Shown: piece after piece, positions 22,164 to 34,114 of the stretch
Layout of the letters: every line of letters starts with the position of its first letter
Position numbering within the stretch: the first letter of the stretch is position 1
Assembly (NCBI RefSeq): GCF_963576675.1
Contig: NC_088918.1
Location: 45,293,501 to 45,357,500, forward strand
Direction of reading: 5' to 3'
Length of the DNA stretch: 64,000 nucleotides
Origin: Euphorbia lathyris
Lineage: Eukaryota > Streptophyta > Magnoliopsida > Malpighiales > Euphorbiaceae
Notes under the pieces: model-generated
Database searches by the model: none
The model's input: the letters and a program-made list of their open reading frames with translations, nothing else
Told to the model about the DNA's origin: nothing
Translations under genes and position numbers: made by a program

Positions 22164-23991
22164 TGAAGGAAAATAGGCAAACGTTTGGCAGCAGCAATAT
22201 AAATTTTTTAACCTATTTACTTTAACCAAGATCTGTTAATCGTTATTTCATATAAAGAGGGATGGAAGGAAATACCTTTTGATGAACTATCTACTGTTGC
22301 AATCGAAGTGCCCTCAACTCTTACTCCGAGTTCACGAGCACAAAACAAAACACAATTCAAACGAAGTTAGAACTCAACCGTATAATAGCAATCAAAATAG
22401 ATTGCCTCTAATTAATCAACACAAGATCAAGGAATAAAAGGAAAGAGATGAAATCAATTGATTCGGAAGCAAGCGGTGAAAGATGATCCACTACAGTAGG
22501 GGTCGAAAATTCTCTCTCTCCGAGATTGCAGGGGTGGCCGAAATTTACCACTAAGGAGGGTTTATATAACCTCTTCCATCTAAACCCTAGTCAGATAGAA
22601 TTAGGTTACTGAATAAGAATTTAATTCGGAATAAAACTCTTATTGTTATTATCTATAATTATATCTAAATATAAAGATAATAATAACTTATTAATAGGAT
22701 AATAATTACAAGCAATTTAATCTCAATAAACCTCCTAACTTGTTTATCCTATAATTAATTTAATCCATAATCATAATCAAATTATAATTGTTTAAATTAA
22801 ATTAATTCCTTTATGTGACATAGCACATAAAATCGTCCCCCTGTTACTGGGCCTTAATGAACTCAGTTGGGCTTCCGTCAATTAATTAACATTTGTTTCT
22901 CTTTTGGGTTCCAAGTCTTATGTGTGACCCATTAGGTTCTTATTGCTTCTAACCGTATACAACTGTTAAATTAATTTCTCAAAATTATATTCAATCTTTA
23001 TATAACAGAATGAGTACGCGAACTGTGATTGGCAGATCCGAAACATTCCCCTAGAGCTATAAGAATACAGGTTGATTCCGTCGTTGACCTTTCCGTATTA
23101 GTTATAGTATAATTCGATCCTTCATCAACTACATCCTTGAACAAAATCTTATGACTATGGATAATGTCAAGTCATATATAGTGAGACGTTCGTTTTACTT
23201 GTACAGGCCGAGTTAACTCCAATTAGATAGGTTAAGTGAAATCTGCATTTCAAGTCTTAAGCTATCACCTTGCAAGGATTTAGAGTTAAGTCTTCCACAA
23301 GCGATCCTTGGACGTATCTTCCATTTATCAGGAGTGACAAATGCTCAATCCAATGTTAACTATCCTGCAATTACTTCCTGTGATACCCAACATCTGCGTA
23401 CACACCCCAGAGTCATCCTTGTTATGGATCGTGTTACAACAGGATCAAAACATCACATTCCATAATCCAGAATCACTAATTAACATTCCTTTTAGTCTTA
23501 GGATTACTTATTCCTATTAATACCAATGAGATAAACAGGTGACAAGGATAAATCTACCCATCCTGTTATCTCAAGTCGGGTCCCCAATCCTAATGAACCC
23601 CTTTCATTTGATCCATGTAACTGTCTAAATATCTGCATATCTGAAGCTTGTTAGATCAGCTCTCTGTCTCGACAGAAAATATTGTTACATGCAAGTCTCA
23701 ACAGCGTTATGTCAATCCCTATTCAAAACATATCACTTGACTTGGGGTGGTTTTAAGTTTATTAGTTTATTATAATGTTTCGTCTCACTTCATGTTTGTA
23801 TGAACACTTTATAATCACTTTAAATAAACTTAGAGATTTCTTTTTATTAGACTTATTTAGTTCTTTAAAAGAGGTTGCCTTTATACAGTTATGAAACCAT
23901 ATCTTATTAAAAACAAATGACATAAAGAACAATTCATTTACATTATGTTTATATCCTGGAACAATTGTCTATAGGACACTAAACCCCAACA
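22164..23991 (-). repeat. Copia-3 3' LTR, 1828 bp
   Basis: Read on the minus strand it starts TGTTGGGGTTTAGTGTCC at 23991 and ends CCTTCA at 22164. A polypurine tract (AAGTGGGAGTA on the minus strand, about 23992-24002) precedes it. The end CCTTCA is shared with copia-2 rather than the CCATCA of copia-1. Confidence 0.9.
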
Positions 23992-24005
23992 TACTCCCAC
24001 TTGGA

Positions 24006-27000
24006 CTAAAGCCAATTGTTTCTACAACTTATCCCAGTAGAACTCTTTCTATTGTTAAGGGCTTTATCAACGGATCTGCAATGTTGTCCTCGTACTCTTT
24101 CTACTCTCACATCTCCTCTTGCAACAATCTCTCTTACAAGGTGGTATCGCTTAAGGTAATGCTTGCATGCATTATGAGACCGTGGTTCCTTTACTTGTGC
24201 AATGGCTCCATTGTTATCATACTATAGAGTAATGGGATTCACAATGTCAGGCACCAACCAAGTTCGGCAATGAACTTCTTAATCCAAACTGCTTCTTTTG
24301 CTGCCTCCGCAGCAGTGATGTACTCAAACTCGGTCGTAGAGAAAGCCACGCTTCCCTGCTTGCAACTCTTCCAACTGACCGCGCCCCCATTCAAGATTAA
24401 CAGGTGGGATCTAAAATCGTTCTCATCTGTGAGATGACTGGCATCTAAAAATCCTTCTATTTTTAGATCCCCTTCTCCGTACACTAGGAACATATCTTTA
24501 GTCCTTCTCAAGTACTTAAGAATGTTCTTGACGGAATTCCAATGCTCGCCACCCGGATTACGTTGATAACGACTCGTTATGCTTAACGTGAACGCTACGT
24601 CAGGTCTAGTGCAAAGCATAGCATACATAATCGAACCGCTTGCGCTGGCGTACGGAATTACAGCCATGTGTTTCTTATCATCTTCGGTTTTAGGATATTG
24701 ATGATTGCTTAACTTTACCCCATGTACCATGGGTAAGTTACCTCGTTTCGATTCAAGCATGCTAAACCGCTTTAGCACCTTTTCAATGTATGTAGCCTGT
24801 GAAAGACCAAGTAGTCTTCTTGATCTATCTCTATAGATCTTTATCCCTAGTATAGAAGCTGCTTCACCAAGGTCTTCCATAGAGAAGTTACCTGATAACC
24901 ATTCTTCCATAGAGAAGTTACCTGATAACCATACTTTCACCGACTGTAGTAGAGCTATGTCATGAGAAATGCAACTGAGCTCCCACTTGCTTTCTTGTAA
25001 ATATAAGCTTCCTCGCAATTTTGTTTGAAACCAAACTGTTTTATGGTTTCGTCAAAATTCTTGTTCCAGCTTCTTGATGCTTGCTTGAGTCCATAAATGG
25101 ATCTCTGAAGTTTGCAAACCTTGTTTGCATCCTTTGATGTGAAACCTTCAGGTTGCATCATATATACATCCTCAAGCAGGTTTCCGTTTAGGAAAGCTGT
25201 TTTCACATCCATTTGCCAAATCTTGTAATCGTAGTGAGCGGTAATAGCGAGCATTATTCTGATTGATTTGGACATGGCTACTGAAGAGAAAGTTTCGTCA
25301 TAATCAATTCCTTGTTTCTGACGATATCCTTTCGCTACTAACCTAGCTTTGTAGGTGCTAACCTTTCCATCCATGTTGGTCTTCTTCTTGAAGATCCACC
25401 TGCACCCAATGGGTTTTATTCCTTCGGGTGGATCAACCAAAGTCCACACTTGGTTAGTGTACATGGAATCCATTTCAGAATTCATGGCCTTAAGCCATAC
25501 TTTAGAATCTGGACTGGTAAGTGCCTCTTCGTAGTTTTCGGGTTCGTCGTCTAACACGGGAACCTCATCATCATCTCCCACTAGAAAACCATATCTAACT
25601 GGGAGTTCACGAACTCTTTGTGATCTACGAGTAGGTGGTGGCACTTGAGTCTCATCTAATGGGACTGCTTCGGGTTCCTCAATCGCCTCTCTTGTTTCAG
25701 CTGGTGTTTCTTCTTCTTGAACTTCATCAAGTTCAATCATGCTTCCATTTTGTGTTTCTTCGAGAAACTCTTTCTCTAAGAAGGTTGCGTGCTTGGATAC
25801 TATTACTTTCTGATCATTTGGGTAATAGAAGTAATACCCTATAGTTTCCTTAGGGTATCCTATGAAGAAACATTTATCAGATTTAGAATCCAGTTTATCT
25901 GATGCTATGCGTTTGACAAATGTTGAACAACCCCATATTCTCATGAATGAGAAAGTAGGTTTCCTACCAATGAACAATTCATATGGTGTGGAACTGGCGG
26001 ATTTAGTTGGTACTCGATTTAGGGTGAAGAGGGCAGTTTCTAAGGCATAGCCCTAGAATGTCTTTGGAAGTAATGTTATGCTCATCATGGATCGTACCAT
26101 ATCTAATAAGGTACGGTTCCTCCTTTCGGATACACCATTGTGTTGTGGTGTATAAGGAGGTGTCCATTGTGAGCATATCCCACATTCAGTTAGATAATTC
26201 AGAAAATCATCCGAAAGATATTCACCACCTCGATCAGATCGAAGTATCTTCATTTTCTTTCCTGTTTGATTTTCTACTTCATTATTGAAACATTTGAATT
26301 TCTCAAAAGCTTTGGACTTGTGCTTCATCAAGTAAACATAACCATATCTGGTATGGTCGTCTATGAAGCTAATGAAGTATTTGAATCCTCCTCTTGCTTG
26401 GACTGGCATAGGACCACATACATCTGAATGTATTAATCCTAGAGTGTCTGATACACGCTCACTTTTATTGCTAAAGGGTGTCTTTGTCATTTTTCCTTTT
26501 AAACAAGCTTCGCATGTTTCCAATGATTCATAATCAATTGAATCTATAAGCCCATCTTGATGTAGCTTAAGCATGCATCTTTTGTTTATATGGCCTAAAC
26601 GACAATGCCACAAGTAAGTTGAATTATCTAGCTTATGTCTTTTGGTATCAATTGTGAATACAGAAATTTTATCGTCTAACACATAAATCCCATTTAATGA
26701 TATTCCTGAAAAATAGAAAATCCCATCTCTATAAAACTCGCAATGTTTGTTCTTTATTGAAATATGAAAGCCGTCATCAACAAGACAGCTAATAGAAATA
26801 ATGTTTCTGGACATTTCTGGAACATACAAACAGTTCCTTAATTCTATTACAAGCCCAGAGGGCAAACACAAAGCATAATCTCCAATCGCGAGTGCGGCAA
26901 CTCTTGCTCCATTTCCTACTCGCAAGTTTATGCTTCCCTTCTTCAATTCCTTATCCGTCTTAGTCCCTGCATATTCATACAAATATGAGATCCACATTCG

Positions 27001-27750
27001 GTATCTAATACCCAAGATTCAGACTGTGAATTCCTGCTCCAATGCCCGTCTTTACCACAAAAGTGGCACTCTCCTTTGGGCTTCTTCATTTGCTTCCCCT
27101 TAGTGGGCATGGCCCTCTTGCCTTTCTTGGGATGTTTAGGATTGGGAAAGTTCCCCTTCCTCTTCTTTGATCCCTCTATGACAAGAGCCGGTATTGCCTT
27201 GTCATTCTTCATATTGGGCTCAACTGTCTTGAGCATGTTTGCAAGCTCTTCAAGAGAGGTTTGCAAGTCATTCATCTGGTAGTCCACACTTAGCTCATGA
27301 TCCATCGCGAATCCAATACTAGAAAGCTTGGTAATATAGCCTATCATCTTAACACAATGTGTCATCACAAATGTGCCCTCTTGCATCCTACAACGATATA
27401 ACAGTTTTGATATCTCGTAGTGTTCGCACCGAGTTTGTTTCCCAAACAACTCTTTCAGGTGGACGATGATGGAATAGGCATCCATCTCCTCATGTTGCCT
27501 TTGCAATTCCGGTGTCATCGATGCAAGTATGATGCATCTCGCGTGATCGTCATCAGCCTTATGCTTCTGGTAAGCATCGATCTATTCGTTGGGAGCATCA
27601 TCAGCCGGGGTAGGGGGTATCGATGTATCAAGTACATACCCTATCTTATCGAACTTCAAAACAATTTTGAGGTTGCGATACCAGTCGGTGAAGTTTGAAC
27701 CGTTCAACTTGTTATCGGTAAGTATATTTTGCAGATTGGTTTTAGTCATG
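24006..27750 (-). pseudogene. gag-pol: Copia-3 gag-pol, heavily mutated
   Basis: Gag starts at 27750 in the same context as copia-1 and has an in-frame TAG near 27580. The zinc knuckle (CHFCGKDGHWSRN, near 27060) is fused by a deletion of about 36 codons to the protease WVLDTECGSHIC, losing the last cysteine and changing the active-site glycine. A frameshift near 26950 precedes integrase. Another stop lies near 26052 (TGG to TAG in TFWGYALE). In RT a deletion near 24960 removes the catalytic YVDD and shifts the frame. A 30-bp direct repeat follows near 24886-24945 (GNFSMEEWLSGNFSMEDLG). RNase H has lost residues in the RSQSGYLF motif. It cannot support retrotransposition by itself. Confidence 0.9.
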
Positions 27751-27839
27751 ATTTTACGAGTGTTTTATTTTAACCTGAGAGTGAGAAAGAGTAAACGTAT
27801 GTTATTCATTTGCTTTAAAGTATATCAATCTAAAATTAT

Positions 27840-27940
27840 AGTCTTTATCAACGGATCTGCAATGTTGTCCTCTCTGGGTTAAGGGCTTTATCAACGGATC
27901 TGCAAAACTATATCCGTTGATAAAGTATATCCGTTGTGGA
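27840..27940. other. Filler DNA at the copia-3 5' deletion junction
   Basis: Between leader sequence just upstream of gag and the 100-bp LTR remnant lie scrambled short copies of the element's own 3' end. CTTTATCAACGGATCTGCAA occurs at about 27843-27862 and again at about 27886-27905, and shorter pieces (ATCCGTTGATAAAG, TATATCCGTTG) follow. The source reads GGGCTTTATCAACGGATCTG near 24059, in the end of RNase H. Confidence 0.8.
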
Positions 27941-28040
27941 ATGAAAGCATATCTTATTAAAACTAATGACATAAAGAACAATTCATTTACATTAGGTTTA
28001 TATCCTGGAACAATTGTCTATAGGACACTAAACCCCAACA

Positions 28041-28338
28041 GGGAAGCGTGGCTTTCTCTACGACCGAGTCTGAGTACATCGTAGTTGCAGAGGCAGCAAA
28101 GGAAGCGGTTTGGATTAAGAAGTTCATCACTGAACCTGGTGTGGTGCCTGACATTGTAAATCCCATTACTTTGTACTGTGATAATAATGGAGCCATTGCA
28201 CAAGCAAAGGAACCACGGTCTCATAATGCATCCAAGCATTACCTTAAGCGATACCACCTTGTAAGAGGAGATGTGAGAATAGAAAGAGTACCTACAGAGG
28301 ACAACGTAGCAGATCCGTTGACAAAGCCCTTAACCTAG
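28041..28338 (+). pseudogene. pol: Copia-2 RNase H C-terminal segment
   Basis: The copia-2 frame resumes after copia-3: VAFSTTESEYIVVAEAAKEAVWIKKF (from 28045), CDNNGAIAQAKEPRSHNASKHYL, and the end TEDNVADPLTKPLT, then TAG at 28336-28338. Copia-1 continues past this point for about 20 more codons (TAG replaces a glutamine codon of the family sequence), so even this segment ends early. Compared with copia-1 it lacks the short EIVAR segment after the HLVR motif. Confidence 0.9.
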
Positions 28339-28412
28339 AAAGTACATGATCATTATCTGAGTTCTACTGGGATAAGTTGTAGAAACAATTGGCTTTAGTC
28401 CAAGTGGGAGTA

Positions 28413-30205
28413 TGTTAGGGTTTAGTTTCTTATAGTCAATTATTCTAGGATATAAACCAGCTGTAAATGAATTGTTCTTTATGTCATTTGTTTTAATAAG
28501 ATATGGTTTTCAAACTGTATAAAGGCAATTACTTTTAAGAACTAAATAAGTCTAATAAAAGGAAATCCCTAATTTTATTTAAAGTGATTATAAAGTGTTC
28601 ATATATGCATGAAGTGAGACAAAACATTATAATAAACTAATAAACTTAAAACCACCCCAAGTCAAGTAATATGTTTTGAATAGGGATTGACATAATACTG
28701 TAGAGACTTGCATGTAACAATGTTTTCTATCGAGACAAAGAGCTGATCTCACAAGCTTCAGATATGCAGATATCTGGACAGTTATATGGATCCAGTGAAG
28801 GAGTTCATTAGGATTGGGGACCCGACTTGAGATAACAGGATGGATGGATTTATCCTTGTCATCTGTTCATCATATTGGTATTAATATGTATAAGTAATCC
28901 TCAGACTCGAAGGAATGTTAATTAGTGATTCTGGATTATGAAATGTGATGCTTTGACTCTATTCAAACACGATCCATAACAGAGATGACTCTAGGGTGTG
29001 TGCGGGCAGGCGTTGGGTATCACAGGAAGTAATTGCAGGATAGTTAACATTGGATTGAGCATTTGTCACTCCTGATAAATGGGAGATACGTATCGCTTGT
29101 GGAAGACTTGACTCTAAATCCTTGCAAGGTGATAGCTTAAGACTTGAAATAGAGATTTCACTTAACCTATTTATTCGGAGCTAACTCGGCCCGTACAAGT
29201 AAAATAAACGTCTCACTATATGTGACTTGACATGATCCATAGTCATAAGATTCTGTTCAAGGATGTAGTTTATAAAGGATCGAATTATACTGTAACTAAT
29301 ACGGAAAGGTCAACGACGGAATCAACCTGTCTTCTTATAACTCTGGGGGAATGTTTACGGTTCTGCCTATCACAGTCCTCGCACTCATTCCGTTATACAT
29401 TTGGAAAATTAATTTAATGGTTGTATACAACTAGTAGTAATAAGAACCTAATGGGTCACACATAAGACTTGGAACCAAAAAGAGGAATTGATATTAATTA
29501 ATTGATGGAAGCCCAACTAAGTTCACTAAGGCCTAAATATAAGGGGGGCGAAATACATGTGTATTAGACACATGTGGGATTAATTTAATTTTGACAATTT
29601 TAATTAGATTATAATTGTGGATTAAATTAATTATAGGATAATTTAATTAGAAGGTTTATTGTGATTATATTACTTCTAATTATTATCCTATTAAATAAGT
29701 TAATATTATCTTCTAATTAATATTTGGATATAAGTATATATAATAATAAATAAGAGTTTTATTCCGGATTTAGTTAATAACCTAATTCTATCTAACTAGG
29801 GTTTAGATACAAGAGGTTATAAATACCCCTCCCCCTTGCATATTTCGACTAAGCCAACACCATCCCGAGGAGAGAGAAATTTGACCCCTACTGTAGAGGA
29901 TCGATTTTCCACCGCTTGCTTCCATTCAATTGATTTTCATCTCTTTCTCTTTATCCTTGATCTTGTGTTGATTTATTAGAGGCAATCTATTTTGGTTGCT
30001 ATTCATCGGTTGAGATTCTAACTTGTTTGATCTTGTCTTTTGGTTTGTGCTCGTGAACTCGGAACTAGAGTTGTGGGCACCTCGCTAGCAACAGCAGATA
30101 GTTCTTCTAAAAGGTATTTCCTTCTATCCTTCTTTATATGAAATAACGATTAACGGATCTTGGAAATTATATTTCCGTTGCCAAACGTTTGCCTAATTTC
30201 CTTCA
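28413..30205 (+). repeat. Copia-2 3' LTR, 1793 bp
   Basis: It starts TGTTAGGGTTTAG after the purine tract AAGTGGGAGTA and ends CCTTCA. It is clearly more diverged from copia-1 than the copia-1 LTRs are from each other. The right flank CGAAA (30206-30210) would be its target duplication, but the left flank is lost. Confidence 0.88.
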
Positions 30206-30712
30206 CGAAATACTTCCTTTCCACACATAGAGTGCGGATTGCTCCTCCTCACTCCGATTTTTATCTTCCTCATTCCCCCTTTTTCTTTCTTTTTTACCAA
30301 CACATGCATTTATTGCACCTAATAAACTACTTCCTTTATTCCCTTTTCACAAAATTTGATGCATGTTCGGATCTACAATTGTCCTAAAGCTTTTCAAAAG
30401 GAATGAAAATAAGTTTTTCATCCAAATTACTAGTTGTGTGATTTTTTTTGTTTAAAAAAAAAAACTATTTTGTTGGTAATTCTATCCTTACATCACTACT
30501 TAATCATGTTTTAACAACAGAATACTAGTATTCTATTTTTAGCAGGAAATAAATAGTCACATTATAAAAATATATAAGGTTTTATTTCAAATAATGCTAA
30601 GCGTATGAAGCAATCTAGTATTTTTCATTTTATAAGATATATGTGGTTCATTTGTTATTTGGACAATTAAGACCTTGAAAGGATAAAAATTACACATGCC
30701 AAAAATCCACAG
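30206..30712. other. AT-rich spacer, nothing recognised
   Basis: The start has a CT-rich tract (CCTCACTCCG, TTTTTCTTTC) and the rest is AT-rich. No ORF of note, tRNA or repeat border was seen. Confidence 0.4.
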
Positions 30713-32392
30713 TCGATTGTTCGGTTCCCACTGTTATCGAGCCTATAACATCCGAACAGTAAGGATTCCGTTTGAATCACTGTGACCTATTTCCACAAAA
30801 GTTCGACGTATCTGTGAGGAAATAAATTACAACACAAGATCTTGCTTGTGTACGAAGCAACTCAATTTTTTGATACAAGAAGCATTCTATCGAATATTGT
30901 TTTATTCCAGCTAAGAATCGTAGCGCAAGCTCACGTCGATTGTTCGGTTCCCACTGTTATCGAGCTTATAACATCCGAACAGTCAGGATTCCGTTTGAAT
31001 CACCGTGACCTATTTCCATAAAAGTCCGACGTAATTGTGAGGAAATAAATTACAACACAAGACCTTGCTTGTGTACGAAGCAACTCAACTTTGATGCAAG
31101 AAGCATTCTATCAAACATTGTTTTATTCCAACTAAGAATCGTAGCACAAGCTCATGTCGATTGTTCTGTTCCCACTGTTATAGAGCTTATAACATCCGAA
31201 CAGTAAGGATTCCATTTGAATCACTGTGACCTATTTCCATAAAATTCTGACGTATCTATGAGGAAATAAATTACAACACAAGACCTTGCTTGTGTACGAA
31301 GCAACTCAACTTTGATACAGGAAACATTCTATCGAACATTGTTTTATTCCAGCTAAGAATCGTAGCATAAGCTCACGTCGATTGTTCGGTTCCCACTGTT
31401 ATCGAGCTTATAACATCCGAACAGTAAGGATTCCATTTGAATCAATGTGACCTATTTCCATAAAAGTCCGACGTATCTGTGAGGAAATAAATTACAACAC
31501 AATACCTTGGTTGTGTACGAAGCAACTCAACTTTGATAGAGGAAGCATTCTATCGAACATTGTTTTATTCCAGCTAAGAATCGTAGCACAAGCTCACATC
31601 GATTGTTCGGTTCCCACTGTTATCGAGCTTATAACATCCGAATAATAAGGATTCCGTTTGAATCACTGTGACCTATTTTCATAAAAGTCTCACGTATCTG
31701 TGAGAAAATAAATTACAGCACAAGACCTTGCTTGTGTATGAAGCAATTCAACTTTGATATAGGAAGCATTCTATCGAACATTGTTTTATTCCAACTAAGA
31801 ATCGTAGCGTAAGCTTACGTCGATTGTTTGGTTCCTAGTGTTATCGAGCTTATAACATCCAAACAGTAAGGATTCCATTTTAATCACTGTGACCTATTTC
31901 CATAAAAGTCTGACGTATCTGTGAGGAAATAAATTACAACACAAGACCTTGCTTGTGTATGAAGCAACTCAACTTTGATACAGGAAGCATTCTATCGAAT
32001 ATTGTTTTATTCCAGCTAAGAATCGTAGCGTAAGCTCACATCGATTGTTCGGTTTCCACTGTTATCGAGCTTATAACATCCGAATAGTAAGGATTCCATT
32101 TGAATCACTATGACCTATTTCCATAAAAGTCCGACGTATCTGTGAGGAAATAAATTACAACACAAGACCTTACTTGTGTACGAAGCAACTCAACTTTGAT
32201 ACAGGAAGCATTCTATCGAACATTGTTTTATTCCAGCTAAGAATCATAGCGCAAGCTCACGTCGATTGTTCGGTTCCCACTGTTATCAAGCTTATAACAT
32301 CCGAACAGTAAGGATTCCATTTGAATCACTGTGAACTATTTCCATAAAAGTCCGACATATACGTGAGGAAATAAATTACAACACAAGACCTT
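30713..32392 (+). repeat. 221-bp tandem satellite, about 7.6 units
   Basis: Units start at 30713, 30936, 31157, 31378, 31599, 31820, 32041 and 32262 (spacing 223 then 221 six times); the last unit stops at about 32392 against an A-rich tract. Each unit begins TCGATTGTTCGGTTCCCACT. Two hairpins recur in it: TGTTCGG with CCGAACA, enclosing GTTAT with ATAAC, and ACACAAG-ACCTTG-CTTGTGT. In unit 6 both arms of the first hairpin change together (TGTTTGG with CCAAACA). No ORF is conserved through the array, so a non-coding satellite is the best description. Confidence 0.93.
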
Positions 32393-33005
32393 AAAAAAGA
32401 AAAAAAAATCAATTTCCAAATATGGAAACGTTTAATGCACAGTTATGAATTCAAAATCGAATAATAAAATATAAAAGTAGATCGTTTAGATATAACGGAA
32501 AAAAATATATCTAAAATAAGGAGCAACCGCGGATCGAAGCTGGTCCAGGTTATAAAGAGCACTTCATACCTTACCACTTAACTACAAGCATCTTCTGTCG
32601 AGCTCAAAATTTACATTATACGGTTCAATTACAAGAAAATTCATATTCCAAATGCATAAACTTGGTCACAACAAATTAAATGTTTATTTCTAGCATTAAT
32701 TTTCAACTTTGATACAGGCAGCACAATTAAAAAATTGAATCTGAAAAAAATCACAAAAAACGGCTAACAATGTCCTAATTACTAGTGGTATTCGAACATT
32801 TCTGAATTGAAGATAAAAAATACTTATTAATCCTCCAATTTTATGTGCAACTGTCATTAAAAAAAGGGAAAAAAAATAAAACAAACCTTTTTTATTCTTT
32901 GGTTTAATAGTTGTTCAATTTTCTAGGTGGTTTAGCTATAATGATATTTTGGCTTCCAATGCAAGGATTTATTTAGGATAGAATTTGAAAGGGTTTTTAT
33001 TTCTC
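32393..33005. other. AT-rich spacer before the second Athila remnant
   Basis: Starts with an A-rich tract directly at the satellite end, then low-complexity AT-rich DNA. No coding signal or repeat border was recognised. The left border of the Athila remnant may lie anywhere in it. Confidence 0.35.
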
Positions 33006-33013
33006 TATAAATA
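33006..33013 (+). promoter_or_regulatory. TATA box ahead of Athila-2 ORF
   Basis: TATAAATA preceded by TTCTC, 62 bases upstream of the ATG at 33068. The arrangement resembles 2448-2581 in the first Athila copy. Promoter use is inferred. Confidence 0.4.
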
Positions 33014-33067
33014 GTATTCATTGTTCAAAATAATATACATCGGTAGTTTTTCTCCCTAACAATAAAG

Positions 33068-34114
33068 ATGAGAATCATTAACATAACCTCTTCAACTGAT
33101 CAAACTACAATCGAGAAATCCATAGACAACGATAGTTTTTCTCCATTTCTTTTCAAAGATGAGGAGGTTACGTCACTGGAACTGAAGCTAAAGACGAATA
33201 TGAAGGATAATGAAGTAGCGGGCACTTCGAAGTCGGGGTTTGTTTGTAATGGATTACATTTTTATGGGTTTAGTGATAAATAACATTGGACTGATTTTTG
33301 ACAATTTAGTATTGCTTCCATTTCAACCAATAAGCAAGTTTCTATGGGTAATTTGATTACGGGTATTGTTTTGGATGCTATAGGTAGTTTGGAGCAGTTT
33401 CACTTCCTTACTCTTGTTTATTTTCCAATGTTGGAATATGCCGCACTTTTACAAGCTCGTTTAGTAGTTAGCCACGGTACGCCTTCAATTAGATCTTCCG
33501 AGACTAGTCCGGCCAGTTTATTTGCAAGTTCGGGTGTTGGTACTTCAAGTTCATATGGAAAGGGTATTCAAGAGGATGGTAATGAGGAAGCGAGTTTTGA
33601 TGAGGAAGAGGAAAGGCATGAAGATGAGGCACCATGTGAAGACGTTGGGGCCAATGTAGATGAAGTTGTGGTTTGGCAACGAGTTTTGGATCACGTATAC
33701 GGTTATTAGAGCCATTCCCTCAACAAGCAAACCACAAGTTTTTGGCGCAAATAAATGCCAACAATAGACAAAAATAACTTAATAATCGATGAGGTAGATG
33801 ACCACATCTATAATTTGAGGAAGAAACATAAATCCACTCATCGTCGGTCATTATCATATTTCCGTCGCAAAGGAGTCGAGTCGACACGATCTCCATATTT
33901 TTACTTACGGATTCTCCTTCACATTCAGGTTTTATCTCTCCTTACTTTTTATTCTATTTCTATTTCTATTTTTCATATTTTATGCTTGTTTGTTTCATAC
34001 TCCTTTATTTCGTTTTATAATTTCGTACTCCATCTTTTAATTATCAATTTTTGCACAATGAGGACATTGTTCAATTTAAGTGTGGGAGGAGATAGTTCAT
34101 TTATCCTATTTTGA
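33068..34114 (+). pseudogene. Athila-2 env-like ORF remnants
   Basis: Three short open frames (33068-33283, 33344-33709, 33755-34114) with stops and frame changes between them. The segment from about 33322 (ASISTNKQVSMGNLITGIVLDAIG) lines up with VAASRSKDKKIGFGNIICGI of the first copy, so this is the C-terminal part of the same ORF family. An acidic tail follows (EDGNEEASFDEEEERHEDEA), then a region ending near the sequence AATTTAAGTGTGGGAGGAG (34073-34092), a purine tract of the kind that follows these ORFs. The first frame (33068) is not recognisable by itself. Pol and gag are absent. Confidence 0.6.

Larger units (their letters stand above)
22164..28040 (-). mobile_element. Minus-strand copia element (copia-3) nested in copia-2
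   Basis: A family member inserted into the RNase H region of copia-2 in opposite orientation. The target duplication GGGAA is at 22159-22163 and 28041-28045, and the copia-2 reading resumes across it. The 3' LTR (22164-23991) is complete. The 5' LTR is reduced to its first 100 bases (27941-28040), and the leader is almost wholly lost. Internal gag-pol is multiply mutated. Because copia-2 was already in place, copia-3 is the younger insertion of the two. Confidence 0.92.

Noticed and set aside
30713..32392. Regular repeats as a CRISPR-like array
   Set aside because: Units are 221 bp and adjoin without unique spacers, and the DNA is plant nuclear; it is a satellite.
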